This document shows positions 1 to 10,483 of a DNA stretch of 52,934 bases, piece after piece. Source of the stretch: Termitomyces sp. T153 (Eukaryota > Basidiomycota > Agaricomycetes > Agaricales > Lyophyllaceae); the NCBI GenBank assembly GCA_018296165.2, contig JACKQL020000201.1:1-52934 (forward strand), read 5' to 3'. The translations under genes and the position numbers were made by a program. The notes beneath the pieces are model-generated. The model searched no databases and was not told where the DNA came from. It saw nothing but the letters and a program-made list of their open reading frames with translations. Each line of letters starts with the position of its first letter. Position 1 is the stretch's first letter.

Positions 1-323
1 GACGCTTTCTCGTCTTTGGCACAACTTGAATTTCCGAAAAACGACGTCACTGGCAAGATGCTCGATTTTCACCCATCTGGCCGAGGTATCGTGTGTATAC
101 AATGAAAACGAGTCATGTCATCTGTGCTCTCCCTCTTCTAATCCCGCCTGGAGGTAGAACTAGCACGAAATCGCTCGTTGGGCACGCGTTCCCCTCTCGC
201 AATCCCTCAATGCCACGCATACAAGTGGACATCTGTCGCCGATCTTTTCCCTCTTACAACGGTCCTGGCACGATGCAGGCGTTTTCGTCATGGGACATGG
301 ACCTTCTCACCGATGTCAATTAA
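1..323 (+). CDS. 3' end of an unknown spliced gene (partial)
   Basis: I do not recognise this product. Frame 1 is open from the window edge to base 85. A GTATCG donor at 86, a CTAAT branch-like motif near 138 and an AG at 152-153 give a 68-nt intron of normal basidiomycete size. The frame then continues from 154 to a TAA at 321-323. The joined fragment is about 84 residues; its second exon contains the segment FPSRNPSMPRIQVDICRR. The region keeps many CpGs, unlike the repeats to the right, so it looks like ordinary genic DNA. The 5' part lies outside the window. The acceptor (GGAG) is weaker than a typical CAG or TAG, so the intron is a proposal, and the exon could belong to an untranslated region instead. 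Confidence 0.35.
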
Positions 324-376
324 GGAGAAGTAGACAAAGAAGTACGTAAATCCATAGTCTTTCTCTCTACTTTTAC

Positions 377-628
377 TTACACTACCAAACCTTCAAAGGA
401 CGCAGCCCTCTCTACAATCCAATACAAGGCTTCCACGTGCGCAAAATCAGTTTGAGATGGTGTATCGTCTTCGCAACCAATCGAGGTTTTGAAGGCCGCC
501 CAGGATGCTTTGATACACAGTTCATAGGTGAACATCGCACTTTTCTTGGTTGGGGAAAGGATCCGGGATGGTTTGATCATGTTCGAATATTCAGGCCTTG
601 GGTTTGAAGATACATATGAACTTGAGAT
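377..628 (-). CDS. Last exon of an unknown gene (partial)
   Basis: Product not recognised. On the minus strand a frame is open from 628 down to the stop at 377-379, about 83 residues, with an in-frame ATG at 578-580. Upstream of 628 an in-frame TGA follows, but ACTCAG sits exactly at the exon edge (629-634), as expected for a 3' splice site. The C-terminal part contains EALYWIVERAASFEGLVV. CpG content is normal. It converges with the gene fragment ending at 323, leaving only 53 bp between the two stops. Upstream exons were not found before about 720, so the gene may be truncated. A spurious ORF cannot be excluded. Confidence 0.3.
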   Translation of the reverse strand: MSSSYVSSNPRPEYSNMIKPSRILSPTKKSAMFTYELCIKASWAAFKTSIGCEDDTPSQTDFAHVEALYWIVERAASFEGLVV

Positions 629-1364
629 CTGAGTGTTTCACTCAAAAAGTACAGGTTATACAGGTTTAGGACAGCCGATCCATCTACTATGCTCTACCAC
701 GCAGTCGACAGGCCCCCCTAGCCGACACACTCTGATGTATCAATAATTGTTGGTGTTTCTCTTGTACTTTTTTTGTAAATTTTCCTATTTAATATATTAA
801 AAGAAGTATGAAGTTGAACTGAAGGAAGTAAGTTGGAGGTTTGTCACTTCTTTTGTCACGTTTGCCGTGCAATGGGACTTCGAGGGCTCTGGTTTCTCGA
901 TAGAATAATGTTTAGCATTCTAGGCCCCCAAGGCATATTTCGCGCGTTCGAGACGGGCCTTGTGAAAGGAATCCCAGATGATGAAGATATTGTCTTGTCG
1001 TCGTCACTAATGAGTCTGCTCGAGATAGACAAAGTGCGCTAGATGCAGATCTTACGAACACGTCGTGCAGTTCATCAGTACGTGCCGAGAGCGAGGACTG
1101 GGATTTTCAACATAGATTCCGACAGCACAGTCTCACGACTAAGGGTGTCTATGCATATATGGACCCGCGACTCATTGGAACGTATTATCCAGTGCCGTCC
1201 CCACGTTGTGCACTTTCGCAATTAATACAATACCGGTTGGCCCCTTCGAGGTGATAAAGTTTACAGTCCCGAGCCCCAGGGCAAAGGTCAATAACGACGA
1301 TGATACAGGGTCGAATTTGATTTGGCGTCGTCCGTTTTGCTCACCCCTCAATTCAAGCTTCCAG
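629..1364. other. CpG-normal sequence, no recognised gene
   Basis: This stretch keeps normal CpG content and holds short plus-strand ORFs at 833-1042 and 1043-1225 that I cannot assign. The second half runs into the duplicated gene fragment starting near 1365 and may be its 5' exons. A TTTAATATATTAAA palindrome lies near 787-800. I see no transposon signature here. Confidence 0.4.
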
Positions 1365-1984
1365 CTTTTTCTCAGGTCTGAGGCAATGGCTCAGGTAACT
1401 CCCTCTGGTTCAAGGTCAAAATTATACTTGACCATATCATGGCGTTATAATGAACTTTTCTTAGTAGCTCACCTGATGTCGATGAACTCCCACCGCTTCG
1501 GGAACATTGTGGTGAATTCAAAGCTATTGGCTGGGATTATGATGCCGAAGATATTGTCAAATGGGCTGCGGAACACGGACATCATGAGGACTATGTAAAT
1601 GCTCTCCGAGCTGGTGGAGAGTCTCCCTGAGGCCCATATACGAATTACCCGCGTTCGAGACAACAGGACCTACGGAGACAAGTTTTATAGAATGGGTCTC
1701 ATCATGGTGACGAACCGGTCCTTATTGGACCGACAGAGGGCTTTGGACAAAGAGCTTATAAAATCGTATCGTGTCGTTCATGGATATGACGAGTTGCCAC
1801 AATGGTTTGATCATGTACCAAGCTTGGACCTCTGATATTCAGATTTCTAATGTATGTATTTCACTCCAGATCTGACCTTATGGAACTGACTGAGTGTTTT
1901 TTCTATTAAGCTCAGATCTTTGTTCGAATGTTCTCCATTGGCACTGGCATTATCCTGAGTTACTATCTGAGAAGTCATGTATAC
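1365..1984 (+). pseudogene. Unknown spliced gene fragment, CpG-rich copy
   Basis: This is the better-preserved member of a tandem pair with 2210-2795. It shows a 70-nt intron (donor GTAACT at 1395, acceptor TTAG near 1464) and then coding sequence with DVDELPPLREHCGEF and DAEDIVKWAAEHGHH. A stop appears at a CCCTGAG site near 1627. In the next frame coding resumes with RTYGDKFYRMGL and VVHGYDELPQWFDHV, ending at a TGA at 1833-1835. A second GTATGT...TTAAG intron-like segment follows (about 1854-1910). I do not recognise the family. Both copies carry the frame break at the same place, so they probably descend from an already broken copy, unless an unrecognised splice lies there. CpGs are intact, unlike copy 2. 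Confidence 0.5.
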
Positions 1985-2209
1985 CTAATGATTTGTCAAG
2001 TTCATTGTGGAGGAACTCATGTGTCTCTTTTCATCAACCACAATCTTGTTATACATATATCCTTGCAAGAGCTCTCGGATACCAAGTATGCTCTGTGCAT
2101 ATACTTAGGTTGTATAAGCAGTGATAGGATCAGCACAAGGATGCCTCCATACAAATACAATGACACAAAGACAGCCAAAAATCCAACAATGTTGGCAAAA
2201 ATCCTCTAG

Positions 2210-2795
2210 GTTTTTGCGGTTGCAAGACAATGGCTCAGGTAACCTTCTCTAATTCAAAGTAAAAATTGTACTTGATTATATTATGGCATTGTAACTAATC
2301 CATCATCTTAGTGGTTTGTTGGGTGAACTTCCACCACTTTGGGAAAATTATGGCAAGTTCAAAGCATTTGGCTAGGGTCACAAACTTGATGATATCATCA
2401 AATGGGCAGAAGAACATGGCCACACCTTTGAACTTGAATTATATAAATTCTCTCTCCAGGCTGGTGAGGAGCTTCCCTGAGTCACATACAAATTAGCTGT
2501 TTGAGATGACAAGACCTATGGTGACAGGCTTTATAAAATGGGTCTCATCATTGTGACAAACTAGTCCTTGTTGGACCAACAGAGGCATTGGATAAAGAGC
2601 TTGTAGAATTGTATCATGCAGTGCATGGATGGGACAGACCTGATCATGTATTGAGTTTGGATGTCCGCTAAGATAACACTCTAGTGTTGACTTCATTCAA
2701 CTGACCAAGTGGACTCTCTTAACCTTTTAGGCTCAGAGTCTCATTCAAATGTTCACCCGAGTCCATTGCTCCAAGTAACTATCTGAGAAGTCACC
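2210..2795 (+). pseudogene. Same gene fragment, CpG-depleted copy
   Basis: Tandem relative of 1365-1984, offset by about 830-850 bp. The same intron position is visible (CAGGTAACC at 2236 on), and the translated relics match: ELPPLWENYGKFKAF, DDIIKWAEEHGH, and KTYGDRLYKMGLIIVTN followed by a stop where copy 1 has Arg. In-frame stops and frame changes make it non-functional. At nearly every position where copy 1 has CG this copy has TG or CA, for example CACCGCTTCGGG to CACCACTTTGGG. Similarity ends near a shared CTGAGAAGTCA at about 1975 and 2785. This is a degenerate duplicate that lies inside the decayed domain. Confidence 0.6.
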
Positions 2796-3272
2796 TCAAA
2801 AAAGTATAGCACATATTCCCATTTCAACAGAGGCTGATACCTTGAAGGAGAACCAAAATCTGTGGATTGGGACTAATCTCCGAGGAATCATTCAGAAAGA
2901 AATGTGATACATTATGCAGATATTACAGAGAAATGTGCTGTTTATCAGCAAGATATCCTGGAGGTCAAAAAATTTTGAACTGAACAATCTCCGCTCCTTG
3001 CTTACTAGTAGAGAATGCAAGATCAATAACCATTTTGGGAGTCAGGAATTTATCTGATATTAGAAACTTGAAAAATTGAGTGATGCCAAAACATAGTCAT
3101 CTGCTGACATGACATGCAACAGTTTGTGTTTTTGTTCATTCACTTTACACTATGCTATAAATCTCTGACAGCTTCCACACAATTCTATAACTCCTCAAAA
3201 ACAATTTCTATGGCCCAGTATTCCTGCAGCAAGCATTGAGAGTGTTCTGGGGAACAGTACAATGAGTGATGC
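2796..3272. other. Non-coding, CpG-poor sequence
   Basis: About 480 bp without a recognisable gene. Translations are broken by stops in all frames. The last five bases (GATGC, 3268-3272) form the left target-site duplication of the solo LTR that follows. Confidence 0.5.
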
Positions 3273-4319
3273 TGTCACAACCCACTCCCTGGACCCCCGA
3301 CCTTGTTCCCAACCTGCTTGTTTCCCCAGAGTCCCTCCCTGGCATCCTGTTGAACCCCCTCAACCTTTGTCCACCCTCTGCGCCCACCCCAGATAACTCT
3401 GATGCTTCTCTGGCAAACCTCAACAGCCCCCTGGCTAACTCCAATGCCTTCTCTGCAGCCATTGACACTTCCCTTGACTCCCCCTAAGCCCCTGGGACCC
3501 CCCCCCCCCCACTGTTCCTGACTCTGGCATACATCACCAATTCATCTCCCTGGTTTGCCTGACCAACCCCAGAGCATCATGATGACCTTGGAGTGGCCCA
3601 TGTCCCCAACTGATCCCATCAGAACATCACTGCAGCCTGCCCCTGATCACAACCAACACCCATCAACTCCACATGACTCTGTTGAGCCCTGCTGCCACAC
3701 CCACTGTTCCCTGGAGCCCTCCAATAGTCAGTATATAAGTCATAGAGTAGCACCTTGTACTCTAGTCTTGATATTACATTAACTGGTTACCTGTGTCTCA
3801 TGTTTCTTTCTGTCTCTGTTTCTGTTGTTAGCCTCAAATCTATTTCTTTTCTCTGTTCCATCTTGTCTTGTCTCTGTTTCACCTCAACTGTCTCTATTTC
3901 CTTTGTTTTCCTAAGTCCCTTTCCCCCAATGTCTGTACAAACTCCATGCATGCACTACAACCTCCAAACATTCTTATGACAACTCCAGACCTCACCCTTA
4001 GCTCAGCCCTGGGATGGATCCCCCATCAAACCCTGGCTCTGCTCCCTTCATTTGCAAAGCCTCCACTTACCTCGCATTCTATTTGCACACCTACAAACTT
4101 GTTCCTGACACCCGCCCAAGCCCAATGTTCAATATACTTGGTCTTTGACTTCCCCAGACCACTCTGGGCTTGCTCAGACTGCTTCCCTTGGCTTCTCTTC
4201 ACAAGTTCCCCTAGTCTGTGCCACCCCCAGAGCACTAGGTTATAAGCGCAGGACATTGCGTCCACCTAGTAAGGACTCACCCAGTGTAGCTGAGCCCCCA
4301 TAGTCAGCAGAACCTGACA
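3273..4319 (-). mobile_element. Solo LTR-A, copy 1, with 5-bp target duplication
   Basis: The repeat reads TGTCACAACCCACTCC at its left end and GCAGAACCTGACA at its right end, 1,047 bp. It is flanked by perfect GATGC direct repeats at 3268-3272 and 4320-4324, the 5-bp duplication expected of LTR integration. No internal domain is attached, so it is a solo LTR left by LTR-LTR recombination. Strand is set by comparison with LTR-A copies next to the gag-like ORF. A conserved block with TATATAAG lies near 3731. CpGs are few. Confidence 0.85.
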
Positions 4320-4684
4320 GATGCATTGGGCCCAGCTTTTGCAGACATGTAAAGCTGAGGCTTTGACCCACAGCTCAGCCTTTGGGCTTTTGGTACAGAT
4401 GTTGTTAAGACATTTCTTGTCAATTTAATTGTAGAAACAGCTGTATATATCATAATATATATTACTTACATTGATCATATTCTCCCATAATGGCAGCAAG
4501 AAAACCAAGATCATAGCATGGGAGGCATGGGAACATGTTTCCAGACAAGTGAGGATGATTATTACACAGAGTTAATGACTTGAAACTCAGCTTACAACAC
4601 TTGGTGCTCTGCTCAATGATTGACATTGGTAAGGATGGAATTTTCTCTGTTGTTTGATCCCAATACTTCAGAAGCTACAGAACA
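4320..4684. other. Spacer between two LTR-A copies
   Basis: No gene. Bases ~4333-4395 resemble ~5853-5915, which sits just right of the second LTR; both contain CTTTTGCAGA/CTTTGCAGA followed by an AGCTGAG motif. This may be a short interspersed repeat used repeatedly as a landing site. Confidence 0.4.
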
Positions 4685-5843
4685 TGTCAGGTTCCGCTGA
4701 CCTCGGGGGCTCAGCTGCACTGGGCGAGTCCTTACTAGGCAGGCGTGATCCCCTTGCACTGGTAACTGAACACTCGAAGACGTTCCGGGTACTGATGGCT
4801 TGTGCGGATAGTTGAGGGGATGTGATCCAGACAGATCCGGGGAGGTCTGGAGAAGTCGGATTGTGAGGAAACAAGATGGTCTTGGCGGGGTTCAGGCAGA
4901 AGGCCGTGCAGGAGATTCGCGGAAGCGAAGGAGTAGGCGGCTGTGTGATCAATGGGAACGGAGCTGGGGTTTGATGGGAGATCATTTGGAGTTGAGGAAG
5001 TCTGGGACCAAGCGAAGAGTGAGGTTCGGACCTGGTGAAGGAGTGTCAGGGTTCGTAATCGTAATCGCGGAGTTTGTGAGGTTGTTTAGGTTGGTGAAGA
5101 CTTGGGCACAATGGCCAGACAGAGTCACCAAGACAGCGTCAGACGAAATGGAATGGGGTTGATATGGAACAAGAGTAGATTCGGGTAGAGATACGAAATG
5201 ATAATGAGAACAATAATGAAATGGGGACGAGACAAGACCGGGAGACTGAGATAAGACCGGGAGACTGAGATAAGACCGGGAGACTGAGAGTAAGGAAAAC
5301 AAGACATGAAACACAAAACACGAAAAGGAAATAATCAGACCATAGGTAACGTTAAGCAATATCAAGACTAGAGTACGAAGAGCTACTCGATGACTTATAT
5401 ACTGACTACTGGAGGACTTCGGGGTACGTCGGCTGTGGCGGTGGGGCTTGGCAGAGCTCGACGGAGTGGGCGGGTGTTGGTTGTGATCAAGGATTGTGCC
5501 GCGTTGATACGTTGATGGGATCATTGGAGAATGCAGGTTGCCCCGAGGTTGTTGTGATACTCCGGAATAGGTCGGAGGAACCAGGGTGTTGAGTTGATGA
5601 TGGGTGGCGAAGATCGGGAACAGCGGGGGTGGTTCTTGGGGTTCGGGAGGCCCAGGGTAAGTGTCAGTGGCTGCGGGGAAGGCACTGAAGTTGGCCAGGG
5701 GGCCGTCGGAGTTAGCCAGGGAGGCGTCAGAGTTAGCCGAGATAGGCGCGGGGCATGGGCGGAAGTTCAGCGGAGCGTTGGGGGTTTGGGGGTTCGGGGG
5801 GTTGATGGACGATGTGCGGGGTTTCGGGGGACAGGTCATGACA
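4685..5843 (+). mobile_element. LTR-A, copy 2, CpG-rich and apparently youngest
   Basis: A 1,159-bp LTR-A reading TGTCAGGTTCCGCTGACC at the left and CAGGTCATGACA at the right. Unlike other copies it keeps dozens of CpGs, such as GACGTTCCGGG, so it entered most recently or escaped methylation. No matching 5-bp flanks exist (GAACA at 4680-4684, GCCCA at 5844-5848), suggesting recombination between different insertions. A TTATATAC core-promoter-like motif lies at 5395-5402. Three 19-bp tandem units lie at 5234-5290. A long minus-strand ORF (5839 to 4982) runs inside the LTR and is not regarded as a gene. Confidence 0.8.
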
Positions 5844-7708
5844 GCCCAGACCTGCAGCTCAGGCTTTGCAGATTTGCAAGCTGAGCTTTAGGCCCTTGGC
5901 TTGGCCTATGGCCTGAGGCCCAAGTCAGCACATCACTAAGCAGAATATTCTTGACCATGCTTCAAATGCTTGTGCACTCTATGGAAGTGCCAGAAAAAGA
6001 GATTGGACACCAGCTTACCATAAAAAATGAGGTGCAAAATTGTCTTGGAGAGATGAAGGTGGCCATGCATTGGAAGCAAAAAAGGCCATTAATGGATATT
6101 GGAATGAAAGGCAACATACTTTGCATCTGGAAAAGGCAGCAACAAGATGGAAGCTGGAAGTAAAGCAGTTGAGGAAGAGAATAGAGGGAGATTGATGGAG
6201 CTAGACAGGTTGAGGTGGAAGATACAGCAAGGCAGCCTATCACATTGATAGGTTAGTGACCAGTTTATGCATGTATCTTGTGATTTGAGCTACTACATTG
6301 AACTCTGCACTAATATATAGATGCAAAGTACCATTGCCAGCTGTAAGCTCTGCAGTTGTAACATTAATATTTGGAATAACCATTCATGTGTATAAGTCAA
6401 CATCACTGGTGGTACTTGAGTATCCCTATACTAAACAAAGAGACACTTTACCTATGGTACCAGATTTATAGGTGGTATTGTAGCAGGTTCCTGATCAATG
6501 GCCTTACAAGAAGGTGCTATGTTGCAATCAGCAGAATTAGGAATAGGATCAGATGCTTTGGGACTTGTCTGCTGGAACTGCAGGAGTTTCTATTTATGTA
6601 TAACCAGGCCAATCACAGAAGTTCAACTCTGAGAGAGAATGAACTTTGGAACTGTTGAGTATATTGAAACTGTTGCTGAGCTGAAGGCAGTGATTGATGG
6701 CTCATATCAGTGGGCTTGGTCTTCAGGCCAGGAATGGAATAGGGTTTTGGGAGTGCATAGCATTATCCAGAAATAGACAGACAAATACTTGAAACATGAT
6801 CAGTGACCCCCTAGCTAGCTTGGTGAGGGATCAAGACTGACATTTCTAGAAAGGATTAATTTGAATTGAGGTGCAATACCCCCAACTCAGAAAGAGGTGA
6901 TGCCACTGGTTCATATGGTCACAGCTCACCAGCGATACCTGATGGACCTAGAACTGTAGTACCCTAGACCTAAGCACATGTATTGCAGCCAATGTATATT
7001 GATATAGTGGTACTTACCTGTAACAACTAGTACTTTGAAACAAAAGAGCCTCAATGCAGGAAGGAGGGGTTGAGAGGAGGAAGGGAGGGGGAAAAATAGG
7101 CCTCACCACATGTTGCCAAGCCCTGTCCATGTGGAACCCCAATGCCCATACCACCCATTGGCTGACTATGCTCCTGGACAATGATGAATAATGATGCCAT
7201 TGTAAAGGTCTGTGCATGCTAGAAAAAATATAAAGGGGAGGGGAATTTGAGTAGTCAGGCAGGCATTCTATGTACCACAGCTCAGATAACCCCAGGGAGC
7301 AGTCATCTTAGGCTCACAAGTATAATAGAAGCTTCAGGTTTATTAATTCTATTTGAAATATTTCAATTGAACCCCATTTGACAAGTCTTCTTACATGTAA
7401 AACCAAATCAAATGAAATCTTGTTCATTATCTACATTCTATTAAGTCAAGTTAGTGTAATTAAAGGTCCAAGCATCTTTGTGAATTGGAGATCTTTCTGA
7501 GTTTGAAAAACACAGCAGAACTCTCAAAATTGCATCAATATCACATACTACTGTTACAGTTCATAGGTAGCTAGTATAAGTAGTGTGAAGAAAGTAGGAA
7601 TAATCAAGTTTTGACTACTCCATATTTCAAATCTTTTGTGTGTAATCAGGAATGGTGTGCAACATGTTCAGAATTGTAAATACAACCAGAGTTTAATCTC
7701 AGTCTCTG
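5844..7708. other. Gene-poor, CpG-depleted repeat relic
   Basis: Nearly 1.9 kb without a supportable gene. A Lys/Glu-rich, helix-like translation around 6080-6200 (containing EKAATRWKLEVKQLRKRI on the plus strand) hints at a decayed coiled-coil ORF, but I cannot assign it. The rest shows stops in all frames and no CpGs of note. An imperfect inverted repeat lies at about 5857-5895. Confidence 0.45.
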
Positions 7709-7968
7709 TGTAAAACATACCTATATACAAACAGAATTTTAGCTACAGTATGCCTGAGTAAGATGTCTGAATAATATAATAAAGGTTGAAACTCACCCTC
7801 AGTCTCTGTGTAATCAACTGAGGGTGTTTGATATTATGGAATATATTTATTTTATCTGACATTGTCTCTTTGTCCATAGCCAGAGTCTCTGTGGCCAGAT
7901 AGATCTATGACCTGTATTGGACCTACACTCACAGTGCCCATGACACATCTACACATTAGATCCCAACA
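7709..7968 (-). repeat. 3' LTR of Copia-3
   Basis: On the minus strand the Copia coding relic ends and is followed by a purine-rich CAGGGGAAGAG and then TGTTGGGATCTAATG, the start of an LTR. Reading on, there is an A/T-rich TATA-like block near 7840-7855. A perfect 10-bp inverted repeat (7794-7803 with 7817-7826) follows, and a probable end TTTTACA is at 7709. The same order of TATA and hairpin is present in the LTR at 41319-41617. The left end is less certain than the right end. Confidence 0.55.
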
Positions 7969-9050
7969 CTCTTCCCCTGGAATCCATCAATATACTGCAT
8001 ACTTCCAGAAACTATAGGGCTGGTAAGGCTTTTGTAAATATGTTGGCAACAATGTCTTTCATGTTGACATACTTCATGATGATCTCCTTTGCAGTAACAC
8101 ATTCTTGTAAGAAGTGATACTTATATTGACATGTTTGACTTGCTTGTGTAACATTGAATCTTCAGACAGGTTGATGGCAGAATTTTTACCACATTGTAAA
8201 GTTGTGCCTCCTTTGGGTCTGTATCCTGATGGTGTCATTAGTGTACATAGCCAGACACATTCATGAGTGGCCTCAAAGACTGCCTTGTATTCTGCTTGAG
8301 AGGATGCAGCAAATGTATGTTGTTTTTACATTGACTGTGAAATGATGTCCAAGCCCAGAGACCATGTGTATTTGCTTACACTCCTGGTGTTGAGGCAATT
8401 TGCCCAGTCAGAGTCCATGAACCCCAGTAGCGTGACAGGGTTGTTTTCCTTCAAGAGACAGTCCAAGCATTTGTGTGCCTTCAAGTAGCAAAGTGTATGA
8501 ATTACCACATTTCAATGTGCTTGGGTATAGCAATTTAAATACTGGGAAAGTTGTTGTACCATATACTGAATATTGGGGCATGTGGATATTACCAACCATA
8601 GTAGTCCTCCTACTAGCCTCCTATAGGGCATTCAAGACAATTTGTCCCATTCTTCCTGCAATGTCTTGGAGAAATTCATGCACCAAAATTTCATTCTCAG
8701 TTCTGTAGGCATTGCAGCACCTGATTTTCCAAACTGCTGGACTAGTCTGTCTATAAGCATTGTCTGTCATAAGTACACCTGGTAAGCTTCTCAATCTTAG
8801 AATACCTAGAATGTGCTTGGATCTCCCTATATCCACAATTGTTGAGACACTTGTCCAGACACCTACTATTTTGCCTGATTGTCTTAGATGGATCACTCCT
8901 CCTGGGTTTGAGTCCATCTGGTATTGCCAGTTGGACTGAGAGCAGTAGCTCCATCGCTACCCTCAGACAATTATGCATTGTCTGGCATTGATACTTGTGG
9001 GCTTCCTCCACTCTTACAGTGGCAAATCATCCACAATCTTGTGAAGGCAT
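7969..9050 (-). pseudogene. Copia-3 reverse transcriptase / RNase H relic
   Basis: Reverse-strand Ty1/Copia pol remnant covering the end of the reverse transcriptase and the RNase H domain. Visible blocks are FMDSDWANCLNTRSVSKY (the family's DADWA.D..TR..T.GY), an SQAEYKAVFEATHECVWL block (usual STAEAEYMA), VKHVNISITS (usual TKHIDI.YHF) and a KDIVANIFTKALPAL-type end (usual KDQLADIFTKAL). These blocks fall in different frames and are broken by stops. The polypurine tract and LTR follow directly on the 3' side, confirming the order. The upstream pol and gag are missing. CpG-poor throughout, inactive. Confidence 0.75.
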
Positions 9051-9066
9051 CAAGAACCCTCCAGGG

Positions 9067-9613
9067 CTATCCCTTGGGGAGGGCTGTTGTCCTCATCCTA
9101 CCCACAATTTTCCCCACAGGTGTGGGGTCCACATCACCTTCCTTGTAATTATAAGGAGGACTGCCCAGTCCTCCTGGATTTGGGGGCCCCCCTCTTGGGG
9201 GTGGTGGTGGTCCCCATCCAGGTCCTCCACCACCACATCCTGGGATTGGTGGTCCCCAACATGGCATGGAAGGTGGGGTAGGACTAGGATCACCTTCTAG
9301 ACATCCTTGCCCCAAGTCTCCTCTACCTCTACCTCATTTTCTCACTTGAGTGACACATTTGACCACATGATGGATGGATGGAGGTCCCCAACATAGCATG
9401 TAGCATGGAAGGTGGGGTAGGACTAGGATCACCTTCTGGACATCCTTGTCCCAAGTCTCCTCCACCTCCACCTGAGTGGTCTGGCCTACTTGGAGGGTCA
9501 CTCCCTCTTTGGCCTGCCTGCCCAGAGCATGCAATGGAACTCAAATTAGTCCCTGCATATATATCTTCCACTAGGGAGTGACTGTTGTGCTCCTTAGTCA
9601 TTCCTGGCTGCAT
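9067..9613 (-). pseudogene. Gly/Pro-rich gag-like remnant with internal duplication
   Basis: On the minus strand this stretch encodes low-complexity Gly/Pro-rich peptide, such as GGGGPGWGPPPPPRGGPP, interspersed with GQGCLEGDPSPTPPSM. This resembles the spacer of fungal Gypsy gag proteins, but it is compositional evidence only. A block of about 85 bp occurs twice (about 9251-9340 and 9383-9470). Short ORFs exist on both strands. It could also be a separate low-complexity relic beside Copia-3. Confidence 0.35.
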
Positions 9614-10483
9614 ACATTCTGGCAGAATGTACCCTTCAGGCTATATATTGTAAGCAGTGTCCCCTTGGAACATCACCCCTTGACCATCTATAAAGAACTG
9701 TCCAAAGTCCTCCAGATCACCATTACAGAATTGCTGTAGAGTGATTTAGTCTTCCCACATCAATGCTCTTCAAGTAGACCCAGTGGGTCTATGTCAGACC
9801 ACAAGCTGCTCTATTGTAATGACTGATCCTGCCTCAGTTTATGCTAGTTCAGTTGCTATAAGTGTGCCCAGTGTAGCCTGTCTCAGACAGTTGCTAATGT
9901 TCATTGCCACCTAGCTGCTGTGCAGAGAACACAACAACTAGCAGTTTCACAAGTAGAGTATCAATGGACTAAGAAGGGTGAGGGTTGCAAGTCAAGCTAG
10001 GTCCCAGACAGCCTGTTAGATGCCAAAGAGGTGCTAGGTTGCTAGTGCAAGGTCAAGGAGTGGTGGTATTAAATAGGAAGGGGAAACTCTGTGAGTGAAT
10101 CCAACTAGAGTTGAACTGAGGTTGCTAGAGAGTAGGTCACTAGTGGAATGAGGCTGAAGACTGGCACTAGGGGTAGTGAAAGGAGCATTAGCAATGGGGA
10201 CAACAACAAAACAAAACTAGCTGTCAGTGCTAGCACTGAACATAGACTTGGAAAAATAGTATCCTGAGGTGGTACTGGCTGAGCAAAATGACAAGGGCAC
10301 TAACTCAAGAGACCAGGTGCCAGAGTGAGAGATGATGCTTTAGAGTTGCTAGACTTAAATATGAAGTCTAGGGCTAATAACAAGGTGTGATTCTTTGATA
10401 GTAGTATAAAAAACATGTTGGTATATATAGTAAGTAAGGTAATGAATCTGAAAGGAGTCAATAACAGTGAAAAGAGTTGCTAG
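9614..10483. repeat. GTTGCTAG-rich repeat region
   Basis: No gene. The octamer GTTGCTAG occurs at 10038, 10121, 10345 and 10476, with related GTCACTAG and CTAG motifs between them. The last one abuts the LTR-A that begins at 10484. The reverse-complement motif is clustered at about 11868-12210, suggesting two inverted copies of one repeat. CpG-depleted. Confidence 0.4.

Noticed and set aside
4982..5839. 285-codon open frame on the minus strand
   Set aside because: It lies wholly inside LTR-A and antisense to the orientation deduced from the gag-like ORF. It is low-complexity (Pro/Ser-rich) and is not open in other LTR-A copies. I treat it as non-coding.
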